A stretch of 64,000 bases of DNA, from assembly GCA_002471665.1 (NCBI GenBank), contig DKQK01000007.1:1-64000 (forward strand), read 5' to 3'. Both the position numbers and the translations under genes were made by a program. Within the stretch, counting starts at the first letter, position 1. Every line of letters starts with the position of its first letter. The stretch is from Gammaproteobacteria bacterium UBA7310 (GTDB lineage: Bacteria; Pseudomonadota; Gammaproteobacteria; Pseudomonadales; Ketobacteraceae). The notes under the pieces were generated by a model, which saw only the letters and a program-made list of their open reading frames with translations, had not been told where the DNA came from and did no database searches. Shown here one piece after another: positions 44,483 to 53,043 of the stretch.

Positions 44483-47400
44483 TCAATAGGGCCGTGCTTG
44501 CCAGGCACGACGAAAACCGCCGGCCAACACCAGCACCATCAGTAAACCCAACACCAGATACGCCAGTTGCACTTTGTCACTGGGTTGGATCGCATTGTCA
44601 GAGGCCGTTTTCTGGGGTGCCACTTCGGCGTTGTTCTGCGCGGTCGCCGTGCTCAGCTGGATCTCGGTGGCGCGATGAATTTCCGGCTCACTGTCCCCCT
44701 CGGCACGGGCCGCATCGATGACGGCTTTCAACTGCTGCCATTGGGCAGGATCAAGAAATCCCTCCAACCAGGGCAACATGGGATGATCCGGCACGGTGTG
44801 ACCACTGCCGGGCAAACCGTTGGCCACCACCAGCTGGGCAAAGTTCTGCGCCAGTTGCCGTACGGTTTCCGAATCCGCATTCCAGAACTTCTTGTGCACG
44901 GCCACCAGCATGATGGCCAGCATGTTGGATTTCACGTGGGCGTTGTGCCCCTGCTCCAGAAATGCATCCAGGCCCAGCCCGTAGCGATCATCCATGTAGA
45001 CCTCTTTCACTTCCTGCCAGGCCCAATCCCCCACCAGGCTGGGGTTGGTCACCTGCCAGCCCCACAGGTATTCCAGGAACTCACTGCCCATGGTGCGGGC
45101 CCCGGCATAACCATGCTCCATCAGCCCACTGAGCCATTGTGGATTCAGGAAACGACCCCGCAGTTCCTGGCGCAACGCCAGGCCCAATGGTTGCGTCACC
45201 ACACGCTCCGGATCGGCGTGGTTAATCACAAAATTATGGGGTGCCGTGCCGGTCAGGGATTCCACCGCCAGGCTCAGGCCGCCGAGATAATCGAAGGCAT
45301 CATTGTTATCAATCAGGCCGTACAGGTTACTGGAGCGCCCCAGGTAGGTATTTTCCACATCCGCCAGCACATGCCGAAACGCCCCCTGTGCCGCCATGCC
45401 GAAGTGCTGCTGATTGAAGCCGTGTCCCAGTCGACGCAAGTACACATCGGCCAGTTCCTCCCGCTGTTGCCAGGCACCGGAACGCTCCACCAGGCGATTG
45501 ACGCCGGCGCCATAACTGCCCGGTGCGTCACCGAATACCCGCAGCGTGGACAGCAAGGCGGCCTGCTCCGGCGTGCGCCCCTGCGCCAGTAACGCCCGGC
45601 TGTCCTGCACCCAGTGTGCCGCCACCTGGTTCTGCCGCAAGGATTCCCGACCGCCTTGTTGCAATTTGCCCAGCGGTTGCAGTGCATGCTGCAGTGTCTG
45701 CGCCAGTGCCGGATGCTCCTCCACAATACGATCGGCAGAGGCATCCAGTGCCAGCAACACCGCCCGATCCAGCATCACCATCTGCTGACCGTACAGATCC
45801 CGGAACAAGCCGGAGGTGGTGAACACCATGTCCCGCCGCACCCGCTCTTTATCCAGAGTCTGATGTTTGAGTCCTTTCACCAGGCCGCGACTGTTCCACA
45901 CCGGTTCCAGCCCCAGCATATCCAGCGCAAAGGCAATCATCACCCCTTCATCCCGCACCACGTCCGAGGCCCACAATACCTGCGCTTCCCGCTTGTCCGG
46001 ATTCTGGGCGTTGTTGGCACGGGCATCCTGTGCCATCGCCTGCCCCAGCTCCCAGGCCACCGGGCTGGGTATCAGGCTGTTATCCAGGGCAAAAAAGTTG
46101 CGCCCGGTGGGCAGGCTTTCAGGGCTGCGAATAGGGTCATTGCCTTTGCCGGGTGACACAAACCGGCCGGCCAGGCCATTCAACAGTGCCTGCATTTCAC
46201 TGCCGGGTGACTGCTGCAGCAGTGTTTGCCAGCTCTGCCGTTGCCGGTGGTCTTCCGGTGCCATGGAATCCAACATCATGTCCACCGCCGGGGCTTTCCA
46301 ATCGCGGCCGAACACATGCAGACCCAATGGCATAAACCGTTCCTGCAGATCCGTGAGATAGTGGCCGACTTCGTGCACCAACATATCGTCGTCCACTTCG
46401 TCAAAGCCAATGCCCATCACCGATAATTCCGCCGACATGGCCTCGGCCAGCTCCTCTTTCAGTTCCAGGGCATCCACTTTCTCGCGAATCTGCTGAACCA
46501 GTTTGCTGGTCAGTGCTTTGTTATTACTGTCGTGATGGGATTCAAAGCTCTCAATCAATTGCCGCAGCTGCAGCAACTCATCATACAGCGGTGTACTTTG
46601 CAGCGGCGGTGTCAGGTGATCCACCATCACCGCCAGGCCACGCCGCTTGGCCTGAATGCCTTCACCAACACCGTCAACAATATAGGGGTACACACCGGGT
46701 ACATCGGCGGCAATCAGGCGGGAATAATCGTCACCGGCCAGGCCCACAGACCGTCGCGGCAGAAATTCGTAGGTGGAGTGGCGCCCCACATGCACAATCA
46801 CATCCGCTTTGAAAACATCGCGCAAGTAATGGTAATAGGCCAGATACTGATGCGGAGGCGGAAACGCCAGGTTGGCGTGCAACAACTCTTCATTGATTTC
46901 CCATCCGCGGGGTGGCTGCGGACTGATAAACACGTTACCAAACTGCAACCCGGGTATCAGAATCTCACCACCGTGAACCATGACTTTGCCGGGCGGTTGG
47001 CCCCAACCACCCAATCCCTCAATGCCGGTTTTACGCAATGCGGTGATGATTTTGCCGGCTTGTTCCCAACAGGGTGTTGATGTGGCGGCAATACTCTGCT
47101 CATAACAGGTTTGCAGCTGCCCCAGCAGGTCCAGCGCCCTCTCCCTGCCTTTATGGTCCACGCCTTCCAGCAGGTGCAGCATCTCTTCCATGGTGTGATC
47201 CAGCTTCGCCTGGGCCAGCTTGGGTTGCCCGGCATTCAATGCCCACTGCAGTTGCTCGTGCAACAGGCCAAATGGTCCGTGCACCATTTCCTGCTGTATG
47301 ACGGTGGGCAGGGTTGCAAAATAGGATTGATACTGTTGCGGTGACAGGCGGGTAATCAGCGGGCTCATCTGGGTCAGGGCCGCAACGTCGTTGGGCAGGT

Positions 47401-48826
47401 TGACACCGCGGGCCTGCATGGCATCCAGCAAGGCATCCTGCGAACCGGGCAGTTGCTCAACGTTATAGCCGTTGTTTTTCAGTTCATTAAGGATCTGCCA
47501 CAGCGTCGCAGGCACATCCAGGTTGTCGGCACCGATATTGTGACGCCCGGGGGGATGATTGTAGTAAACAATCGCCACCCGTTTATCGCCATTGGCAAGA
47601 CGCTGCAGGCGCTGCCAACGCTGCACCCGTGCCATCAGGGTAGCCACACCGTCGGCAACGGCCTCAATGGGTTGAATCCGGATCCCGGATACCGCGTCCT
47701 GCTGAACGGCACCGGCGGCGGCCACCACCAGCGGTTGACTGGCACCCTGCATTTCCGGCATGGAAACCTGGTAGTAGACTTTATCCACCGCAATCCCATC
47801 CGCCGACAGTTGCCATTGCGCCAGTGTACGATCCCGCAGTTTGATCGCCTTCAGCACCGGGACATTGAGCCTGATAAGCAGTTCGGTGGCCTGCTCGCGG
47901 CCCTCGCCGCCGCCCATCACAAAATCCTGCAACATCACCACCGACGCGATCCGGGGCGCCAGGGATTGAAGTGACTCCAGGGCCTGAACGCTGGCATCGC
48001 CCCAGGTGGCCAGCCCCACCAGACATTCCAGATCGTGCGCCGTTGCCGCCTGTGCGCACATCCGGCTTAGCAGATTGCTGTCACTGGGCCGCTCACCGCC
48101 GGCGTGATCCAGTATCACCACCACTGGCCGCCGGGATTGGAGTTTAGGTAGGCGGGCGGAATACTGCTGCTGATACCACCAGCGTAAGCGGGGTTGGGGC
48201 CGGGCTGGTTGCGCCTGAATCCGGGCACCGGACTGCTGCGCCATCCAGGTCAATAACCGAATGCTGTTTTCCGCCCCCCCGGCCTGCCAGTAGCTGCGCG
48301 CCCGCAACCAGGGTGCCTGCCCGGGGTATTGCGCCAGCAAGGCCGTCAGCCAGCCATCAAAGTCCCCATCCGGCCGTTGTGCCGAAAGGGATTCCACCGT
48401 GTTTTTATCCGGGAAAACCGCGTTACCTGCCACTTTGCTTTGGAGAACCAAACGGTGATCACTGTTGAACAGCAACAGATTCGCGATCGGTTGTTGCCGT
48501 AAATCGTTCGCCAACTCGTTGACCACGGCACCAAACAAACCGGCCCCGGCAACATAGTCCGCCCCCGCCAGCAAGGCACGCCGTTGGTCGGAGGGCAACT
48601 CCAGCAATTGCGTGTCGGTCCGGGCCTGAATCCGAATATCGGGGTGTAGCTGCGCCACACGTCGCGCCGCCTCCGCCACTGTTTCGGCATTGCGCTGCGA
48701 CACCAGAAACAGCAGTTGCGTGGGCTTGGACATGGCAGAAGCCGCTGATTGGGGCACGGCCCACAGACTGGTACTGCACAGCATGGCGCAGCACCACAGG
48801 AAACAGGTTGTAACAAGAGTTCGCAT
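44483..48826 (-). CDS. CobN-type chelatase with signal peptide and C-terminal membrane anchor (HmuS-like)
   Basis: A 1447-residue protein of the CobN/BchH chelatase family. It has a signal peptide (MRTLVTTCFLWCCAMLCSTSLWA) and a C-terminal membrane helix (LAYLVLGLLMVLVLAGGF) with a short basic tail, so the catalytic body should face the periplasm. Core CobN blocks are present: GRHNIGADNL, GGEILIPGLQFGNVFISPQP, VHVGRHSTYEFLPRRSVGL, YPYIVDGVGEGIQAKRR and AVMVDHLTPPL. The HSTYEFLPRR block departs from the HGTLEWLPGK form of cytoplasmic CobN. No CobS, CobT, ChlI or ChlD is nearby. A cobalamin riboswitch lies in its leader. The gene set with ExbB-like and DUF2149 proteins is the one of the Bacteroides HmuS heme dechelatase. 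Whether it inserts or removes a metal, and from which tetrapyrrole, cannot be read here. Confidence 0.88.
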   Translation of the reverse strand: MRTLVTTCFLWCCAMLCSTSLWAVPQSAASAMSKPTQLLFLVSQRNAETVAEAARRVAQLHPDIRIQARTDTQLLELPSDQRRALLAGADYVAGAGLFGAVVNELANDLRQQPIANLLLFNSDHRLVLQSKVAGNAVFPDKNTVESLSAQRPDGDFDGWLTALLAQYPGQAPWLRARSYWQAGGAENSIRLLTWMAQQSGARIQAQPARPQPRLRWWYQQQYSARLPKLQSRRPVVVILDHAGGERPSDSNLLSRMCAQAATAHDLECLVGLATWGDASVQALESLQSLAPRIASVVMLQDFVMGGGEGREQATELLIRLNVPVLKAIKLRDRTLAQWQLSADGIAVDKVYYQVSMPEMQGASQPLVVAAAGAVQQDAVSGIRIQPIEAVADGVATLMARVQRWQRLQRLANGDKRVAIVYYNHPPGRHNIGADNLDVPATLWQILNELKNNGYNVEQLPGSQDALLDAMQARGVNLPNDVAALTQMSPLITRLSPQQYQSYFATLPTVIQQEMVHGPFGLLHEQLQWALNAGQPKLAQAKLDHTMEEMLHLLEGVDHKGRERALDLLGQLQTCYEQSIAATSTPCWEQAGKIITALRKTGIEGLGGWGQPPGKVMVHGGEILIPGLQFGNVFISPQPPRGWEINEELLHANLAFPPPHQYLAYYHYLRDVFKADVIVHVGRHSTYEFLPRRSVGLAGDDYSRLIAADVPGVYPYIVDGVGEGIQAKRRGLAVMVDHLTPPLQSTPLYDELLQLRQLIESFESHHDSNNKALTSKLVQQIREKVDALELKEELAEAMSAELSVMGIGFDEVDDDMLVHEVGHYLTDLQERFMPLGLHVFGRDWKAPAVDMMLDSMAPEDHRQRQSWQTLLQQSPGSEMQALLNGLAGRFVSPGKGNDPIRSPESLPTGRNFFALDNSLIPSPVAWELGQAMAQDARANNAQNPDKREAQVLWASDVVRDEGVMIAFALDMLGLEPVWNSRGLVKGLKHQTLDKERVRRDMVFTTSGLFRDLYGQQMVMLDRAVLLALDASADRIVEEHPALAQTLQHALQPLGKLQQGGRESLRQNQVAAHWVQDSRALLAQGRTPEQAALLSTLRVFGDAPGSYGAGVNRLVERSGAWQQREELADVYLRRLGHGFNQQHFGMAAQGAFRHVLADVENTYLGRSSNLYGLIDNNDAFDYLGGLSLAVESLTGTAPHNFVINHADPERVVTQPLGLALRQELRGRFLNPQWLSGLMEHGYAGARTMGSEFLEYLWGWQVTNPSLVGDWAWQEVKEVYMDDRYGLGLDAFLEQGHNAHVKSNMLAIMLVAVHKKFWNADSETVRQLAQNFAQLVVANGLPGSGHTVPDHPMLPWLEGFLDPAQWQQLKAVIDAARAEGDSEPEIHRATEIQLSTATAQNNAEVAPQKTASDNAIQPSDKVQLAYLVLGLLMVLVLAGGFRRAWQARPY

Positions 48827-48924
48827 TGAATGGCCTCAAGGAAAAAGGTTGACCTTAAGGAGAAGCTGTACTGGAGCCGGAAGAAGAGATAGCAGAAACA
48901 ACGGCTGTGCAGTACCAGGTTTTC

Positions 48925-49065
48925 CCGCCCGGTGATGTAACACACTTGATCCGGCCCCAAGTATCTGGCTTCAACGCGTTTAATGGCGTATTTACAGTTG
49001 CGGGTACAGCCCCGGATTTACACCGGGTTCCTTGGCAGAATTGGACGGAGCGTCTCAATCAGCCG
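48925..49065 (-). promoter_or_regulatory. Cobalamin riboswitch upstream of the CobN-type gene
   Basis: On the minus strand the conserved blocks appear in order. A GGAACCCGGTG/AATCCGGGGCTG hairpin lies at 49006-49034, then CCCGCAACTGT (48994-49004), then the B12 box GAAGCCAGATAC (48961-48972). They lie about 135-210 bp before the chelatase ATG and after the cbiZ stop. Downstream, ACCGGG and CCTGGT (about 48920-48945) could form part of the expression platform. No T-rich terminator was seen, so control is more likely at translation. The outer limits are approximate. Confidence 0.93.
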
Positions 49066-49097
49066 CGATCGTGGTGAACGTTATAGAGATTTGCCGG

Positions 49098-49823
49098 TTA
49101 GGTGTCAACCTGTGAATCGGTTTCCCCCTGCCGGTACCAGCCGATGGAATCCTGCACAGCGCCTAATACCAACTGGCCCAGGATCTCACCAAACAGCACA
49201 TGCTTGCCGCAGTATTGCACCTGTTCCCTGCCCTTTGCCGACACCACCGCCACGGCATCCGTACCGGTGCCGGTTGCCAGTGCGCAGGTCAACGGGCTGC
49301 GAATACCCGCGTTTACCAGTGCGGCGGTTTTGGCCTCGGTGATCATCTGCACGGCTTCCACCATAGCCGCCTCAGTCAGGCCAACCGAACTCAGACAAAC
49401 GATATTGATGGTGCCCACTTCCACCGGTGAGGTGATCATCTGCTGATACTCGGCAGGATCCCCTACCCGGCGTGCATTATCCAGACCACAGGTCACCAAC
49501 ACCGTCAATTCAACCCCTTGCACCTGCTGACGATAGCAACGCAGAGAGGCCATGGAGGCCGCCGTCATCATACCCACTGTGGTCCCCCCGGCACCCAGAC
49601 CATCGGCATAGCTCTGCAATGTATGAGCCGGTTGTTCCTGTTTCGCCAGCTGCCTGGGCACCTTGAGGTTTAACACATGGTCGGCGTGCACCAGCCCACC
49701 GTTCAACACACAGGAGCTGAGCACCCGGTGCGGGCCTGCGGGCAACGCCAGCCAGATGTGCTGATCACTGCGGTGCAGGTTGAACCAACGGGAAGCTTTG
49801 ATATCGGACATGGAAACGTTCAT
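49098..49823 (-). CDS. cbiZ: Adenosylcobinamide amidohydrolase CbiZ
   Basis: A 241-residue enzyme that cleaves the aminopropanol from adenosylcobinamide (and adenosylpseudocobalamin in some bacteria) to give adenosylcobyric acid for corrinoid salvage and remodelling. SSCVLNGGLVHADHVLNLKV, GGTTVGMMTAASM, VTCGLDNARRVGDP and CALATGTGTDAVAVV are the family blocks. CbiZ is mainly archaeal and scattered in bacteria. It sits upstream of the riboswitch and the chelatase on the same strand, so it may share their role while having a separate promoter. Confidence 0.93.
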   Translation of the reverse strand: MNVSMSDIKASRWFNLHRSDQHIWLALPAGPHRVLSSCVLNGGLVHADHVLNLKVPRQLAKQEQPAHTLQSYADGLGAGGTTVGMMTAASMASLRCYRQQVQGVELTVLVTCGLDNARRVGDPAEYQQMITSPVEVGTINIVCLSSVGLTEAAMVEAVQMITEAKTAALVNAGIRSPLTCALATGTGTDAVAVVSAKGREQVQYCGKHVLFGEILGQLVLGAVQDSIGWYRQGETDSQVDT

Positions 49824-49930
49824 TCTGTTACAGGGTGCGCATCAGGATACGTGGATTGCAGGGCTGAGTCTTGCTAATCTTCCCTGCTGCACATTCGCTT
49901 CTTTCGCTCAATCTATCAGGTAACACAATC

Positions 49931-50350
49931 ATGAACGAGAAAATGATCTTTCTGCCGGTGCTGATTCATATCCTGTTGACGTTATCGGTGTTTATTGCCC
50001 TGGCCAGTGCCAAGAAAAAAGCCCTGCAGGAGGGTGGTGTCAATGAGGATCGCCGCGGCCTGTTCGATGACGCCTGGCCCAACAAGGTGATTCAGATCAA
50101 CAACAACATTCGTAACCAGTTTGAATTACCGGTACTGTTTTATATCCTGATTTTTATGCTGTGGGAATTGGGCGGGGTCAACAGCGTGGCAGTGATCGTC
50201 GCCTGGCTGTTCGTGATCAGCCGCATGCTGCATGCCTACATCCACACCGGCACCAACTACGTGCCCTTGCGCCGCAAGGTGTTTATGTTCGGCGCACTGA
50301 TGGTACTGGCCTTGAGTGTTCTGGTATCCAAAGCCCTCTTTTCCGGCTGA
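49931..50350 (+). CDS. MAPEG-family membrane protein
   Basis: A 139-residue protein with four predicted membrane helices. KVIQINNNIRNQFELPVLFYIL is the MAPEG signature region (the N-X-X-E-X-P pattern), and AWLFVISRMLHAYIHTGTNYVPLR is the second conserved block. Eukaryotic relatives use glutathione, and bacterial ones are mostly uncharacterised. The start at 49931 gives a normal N-terminus, and the frame to 49871 is unlikely. Confidence 0.9.
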   Translation: MNEKMIFLPVLIHILLTLSVFIALASAKKKALQEGGVNEDRRGLFDDAWPNKVIQINNNIRNQFELPVLFYILIFMLWELGGVNSVAVIVAWLFVISRMLHAYIHTGTNYVPLRRKVFMFGALMVLALSVLVSKALFSG

Positions 50351-50433
50351 CGTCACCCGGCCTGGCGGCCAGACCATACGCCCGCTGCAGTAGGCACCAC
50401 AGCGGGCGTTGCAGTGGGGGCGAACAGCGCCCC

Positions 50434-51663
50434 TCAAAACAAAGGCTTTGACTCGTAAATCAAGCCCTTATTGCCGGCCTGAGAGCGAATGGCTTCATAG
50501 ATCTTACCATCCAGCGACTGGGCCACTGCTTCCTCTTCCAGTGTTTCCGCAATGTAGTCCTGACGCTGCTTACCCAGCTTGGCGATCTCCTGCTGCAGTT
50601 GCTCACGCTTTGCAGCGGTTTTGTTTATTTTAGCCTTTTGCTCATCCTTGCTCAGATTCAGCAAAGGGGCGGGCAATTCCGCTGCCGGCACGGCATCCAA
50701 ATCCAGACGGCCACTGGCAACATCCGCCACCAGTTCACCATCGGCAAACAGATTATCTGCTCCGGCTGCCTTGGTATTAAACTCGGCCCGTTTGGCCTGC
50801 ACTGCCGCCGGCGCCGACGCAAACACTTCCCGTGACGCTTTCTCTTTCTGTTGTAGTTGTTGCCGCCGTTCCTTGCTGCCGTAATACAATTTGGTGGCAT
50901 CCAACTCACGGGATAAAGCGGCGATCTTTTCATCGAAAGGGGTATGCACGGCCACAGCGCTGCCTCTTTGCTCCACTTGAAAGAACTCGCCCTGATTCAG
51001 GCTGGCAATTTGCTGCCAAACCTGGCGGGTATTGCGCTGGTTTCCCGCCTGAATACAATTAATGACGATGCCTTTGGCCTGTGCCTGCCGAACGATCTCG
51101 GGGTATTGTGGCTCATCTGCATAATCCATGTGCGGTGGCGCATCCCCCACCAAAAAGATCACTTTATAGGTATCGGTATCCTGACTCCAGGACACTTGAT
51201 TTACGGCTGCATGTAAGGCCGCATTGACACTTTCCGGGCCATCGCCCCCACCCTGCGCCTTGAAGTCGGACAGAGAAACATACATGGAATCCAGATCCTG
51301 TGACAGATCCAGCACCCGGGTGACGTAGGCATCCCCCCGGTCACGAAATGCCACCAGCCCCATGCGCATATCCGGTGCCGGCTGCGCGGACGCCATGGAA
51401 GAGGCAATGGACCAGATATTATTTTTGGCTGCATCGATCAGTCCGCTCATGCTGCTGGTGGTATCCAGCACAAACACTGCTTCGATTTGCGGACGAACCT
51501 GAGTTGCGGGTGAGCGTGGCGTCGGTGAATCCACCGCGCCGACCCGCTGCGGATCACCGCTGAGTACACCTGGAAAACCATCGGACAAGCTCATGGCGAC
51601 TGCAGCGGCGGTGGCAACGGTGAGCGCCCCGGCCAACAGTAAAGATTTGGTTGCAATATTCAT
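50434..51663 (-). CDS. Exported von Willebrand factor A domain protein
   Basis: A 409-residue protein with an N-terminal hydrophobic signal or anchor (SLLLAGALTVATAAAVAMSL) and a VWA domain from about residue 58. The metal-ion-dependent adhesion site is VFVLDTTSSMSG, with the later Thr/Asp positions in GGGDGPESVNAAL and FLVGDAPPHMDY. The C-terminal part is a long charged helical region (about 255-390). It is the last gene of the minus-strand unit with the membrane protein and the PspA-like protein (56-bp gap). A chaperone-like or envelope-scaffold role is plausible, but no function is known. Confidence 0.88.
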   Translation of the reverse strand: MNIATKSLLLAGALTVATAAAVAMSLSDGFPGVLSGDPQRVGAVDSPTPRSPATQVRPQIEAVFVLDTTSSMSGLIDAAKNNIWSIASSMASAQPAPDMRMGLVAFRDRGDAYVTRVLDLSQDLDSMYVSLSDFKAQGGGDGPESVNAALHAAVNQVSWSQDTDTYKVIFLVGDAPPHMDYADEPQYPEIVRQAQAKGIVINCIQAGNQRNTRQVWQQIASLNQGEFFQVEQRGSAVAVHTPFDEKIAALSRELDATKLYYGSKERRQQLQQKEKASREVFASAPAAVQAKRAEFNTKAAGADNLFADGELVADVASGRLDLDAVPAAELPAPLLNLSKDEQKAKINKTAAKREQLQQEIAKLGKQRQDYIAETLEEEAVAQSLDGKIYEAIRSQAGNKGLIYESKPLF

Positions 51664-51719
51664 ATTGAATGCTCCTTGTGAATGTTCTTAGGTAAAACAG
51701 AATGAATGAGACACATAAC

Positions 51720-52265
51720 TTACAAGCGCTTTAAGGCGGCTTCGGCATGATTGCGGGCCACACTGAAACGATCATTTGCATGTCCAACCCGCATGCCCGC
51801 AACGGATCGATCAGGCAGGAAAAAGCTGAGCGCCTGCACAAAGAAAAAACCCCACAGGGACAAGAAAACGGAGTGCGTTACCTGGGCGATCCACACAGAT
51901 ACCGCCACTGACAGCAAGCACAGAGCCGCATCCGCCAGCACCCACCAGGCCTTGCGATAACGTAAACCACTGCGTACCAGCCAGATCAGGGCAGTCAACA
52001 GCAGCAGCATGGAAACCAGTTTAAAGCCCATCAACAACGCGCAGGCTGATACCAGCACCCACCCCAAAATCATTAGCGACAGCCCGCTGCGCTGGTGATG
52101 ACACGCGTACAGCCACAGTAGATACAAAGCCGCCAGCACCAGCATTGTGATTGACAATGCCAGGCTGGTTGCCAGCCAAAATCCGGCAAGCAGTACCACA
52201 CCCGCACCGCCACCGCTCAAACCAAGTGCCACCAGAACATGGGCACTGAATTCACCGCGCTTCAT
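51720..52265 (-). CDS. Membrane protein of unknown function
   Basis: A 181-residue hydrophobic protein with about five or six helices (for example VVLLAGFWLATSLALSITMLV, LLLLTALIWLVRSGL, LCLLSVAVSVWIAQV). It ends in a short basic cytoplasmic tail (NDRFSVARNHAEAALKRL). No family was recognised. It overlaps the end of the PspA-like gene by 4 bp (ATGA), so the two are translationally coupled and probably work together. Confidence 0.75.
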   Translation of the reverse strand: MKRGEFSAHVLVALGLSGGGAGVVLLAGFWLATSLALSITMLVLAALYLLWLYACHHQRSGLSLMILGWVLVSACALLMGFKLVSMLLLLTALIWLVRSGLRYRKAWWVLADAALCLLSVAVSVWIAQVTHSVFLSLWGFFFVQALSFFLPDRSVAGMRVGHANDRFSVARNHAEAALKRL

Positions 52266-52837
52266 GATTCCACCCCTCCATTGCCGGACGTTGGCCGGAG
52301 TTGTGTATTCGCTTTGGCTTTCAACAAGGCCAACTCCACATCCGCCTCGGTTATGACATCCCTATCAACACTGCCCGCATACGCGGTGGCGGGTTGACAG
52401 CCGGCGCCGCTGTCACGGGGCAGTGAACCGGCCCGCTGCCGAATCCGCTCCAGCTCCTGCCGCTGCACTTGCAGTTGCCTCTCCAGATCATCGGCACCCT
52501 GTTGACTGGCTTGCAGCTGATCGTCACACCATGCTGCTTCACGCTGGGCCAGCAATTGCTTACGCAACAAAGACCGGGCCAGATCATCGTTTCCCTGGCC
52601 CAGGCACAAATCGAGATCTTCCTGTAGCGATAGGAGATCCTGCTGAATTCGCCGGCGCCGTTTCTGCAAACACTGCTGTTCCTGCAGCAGACGATCCCGC
52701 TCCTGGCACAGCAACAGGTGTTCTGCCTCCATATCCCGCAGCGCCTGCTTCAACAGTAATGCAGGCTCTTCAATACTATCCATCACACCATGCACGTCGG
52801 CTTTTATCAGTCGCACCATTCGGCTGATGATCGTCAT
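52262..52837 (-). CDS. PspA/IM30-family coiled-coil protein
   Basis: A 191-residue protein. The N-terminus SRMVRLIKADVHGVMDSIEEP is the PspA helix that binds membrane, followed by a long coiled coil rich in Leu, Gln and Arg. It is a little shorter than E. coli PspA (222). The start at 52837 has AAGGAG at the right spacing. The long in-frame extension to 53005 lacks coding character. PspA proteins guard the inner membrane under stress. There is no pspF, pspB or pspC beside it. Instead it is divergent from a two-component system, the likely controller. Confidence 0.87.
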   Translation of the reverse strand: MTIISRMVRLIKADVHGVMDSIEEPALLLKQALRDMEAEHLLLCQERDRLLQEQQCLQKRRRRIQQDLLSLQEDLDLCLGQGNDDLARSLLRKQLLAQREAAWCDDQLQASQQGADDLERQLQVQRQELERIRQRAGSLPRDSGAGCQPATAYAGSVDRDVITEADVELALLKAKANTQLRPTSGNGGVES

Positions 52838-52970
52838 CGCAACTCTCCTTAACACATTCAGTTTTATTGCGTCGCTGCCTGGCCCAACGGGAACCGGCAA
52901 CCCGATAACAGGATAAAAAACATGAGCCGGCCCGTTGAGGCACAGTTTGGTAAAATTACCCATGCGGGAA

Positions 52971-52986
52971 TTTACAAAAAGTTTAC
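52971..52986. promoter_or_regulatory. Direct repeat TTTAC-N6-TTTAC, candidate response-regulator site
   Basis: TTTAC at 52971-52975 and 52982-52986 gives an 11-bp period (one helical turn). On the minus strand it reads GTAAA-N6-GTAAA, the form of a CpxR box. A near-palindrome GGTAAAATTACC lies 10 bp upstream (52949-52960). The site is between the PspA-like gene and the OmpR-type regulator, so the regulator may bind here and control both directions. Confidence 0.5.
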
Positions 52987-53043
52987 GTGCAGGCAGGTGG
53001 TCCACTTGCTAGGATGATCACGGTGTTACCGAGGAGAATACAG

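Noticed and set aside
44483..48826. Cytoplasmic cobaltochelatase CobN or magnesium chelatase subunit BchH
   Set aside because: A signal peptide and C-terminal membrane helix are present and the ATPase partners are missing, so the plain annotation would mislead.
48346..48960. Minus-strand frame at the start of the chelatase gene
   Set aside because: It overlaps the signal-peptide region of the chelatase in another frame and would run through the riboswitch expression platform.
50378..50409. Ten-bp inverted repeat between the MAPEG and VWA genes
   Set aside because: The 12-base loop and missing T run make an intrinsic terminator doubtful.
52838..53005. Upstream extension of the PspA-like frame
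   Set aside because: The AAGGAG before the ATG at 52837 and the family N-terminus fix the start there; the extension covers the divergent control region.
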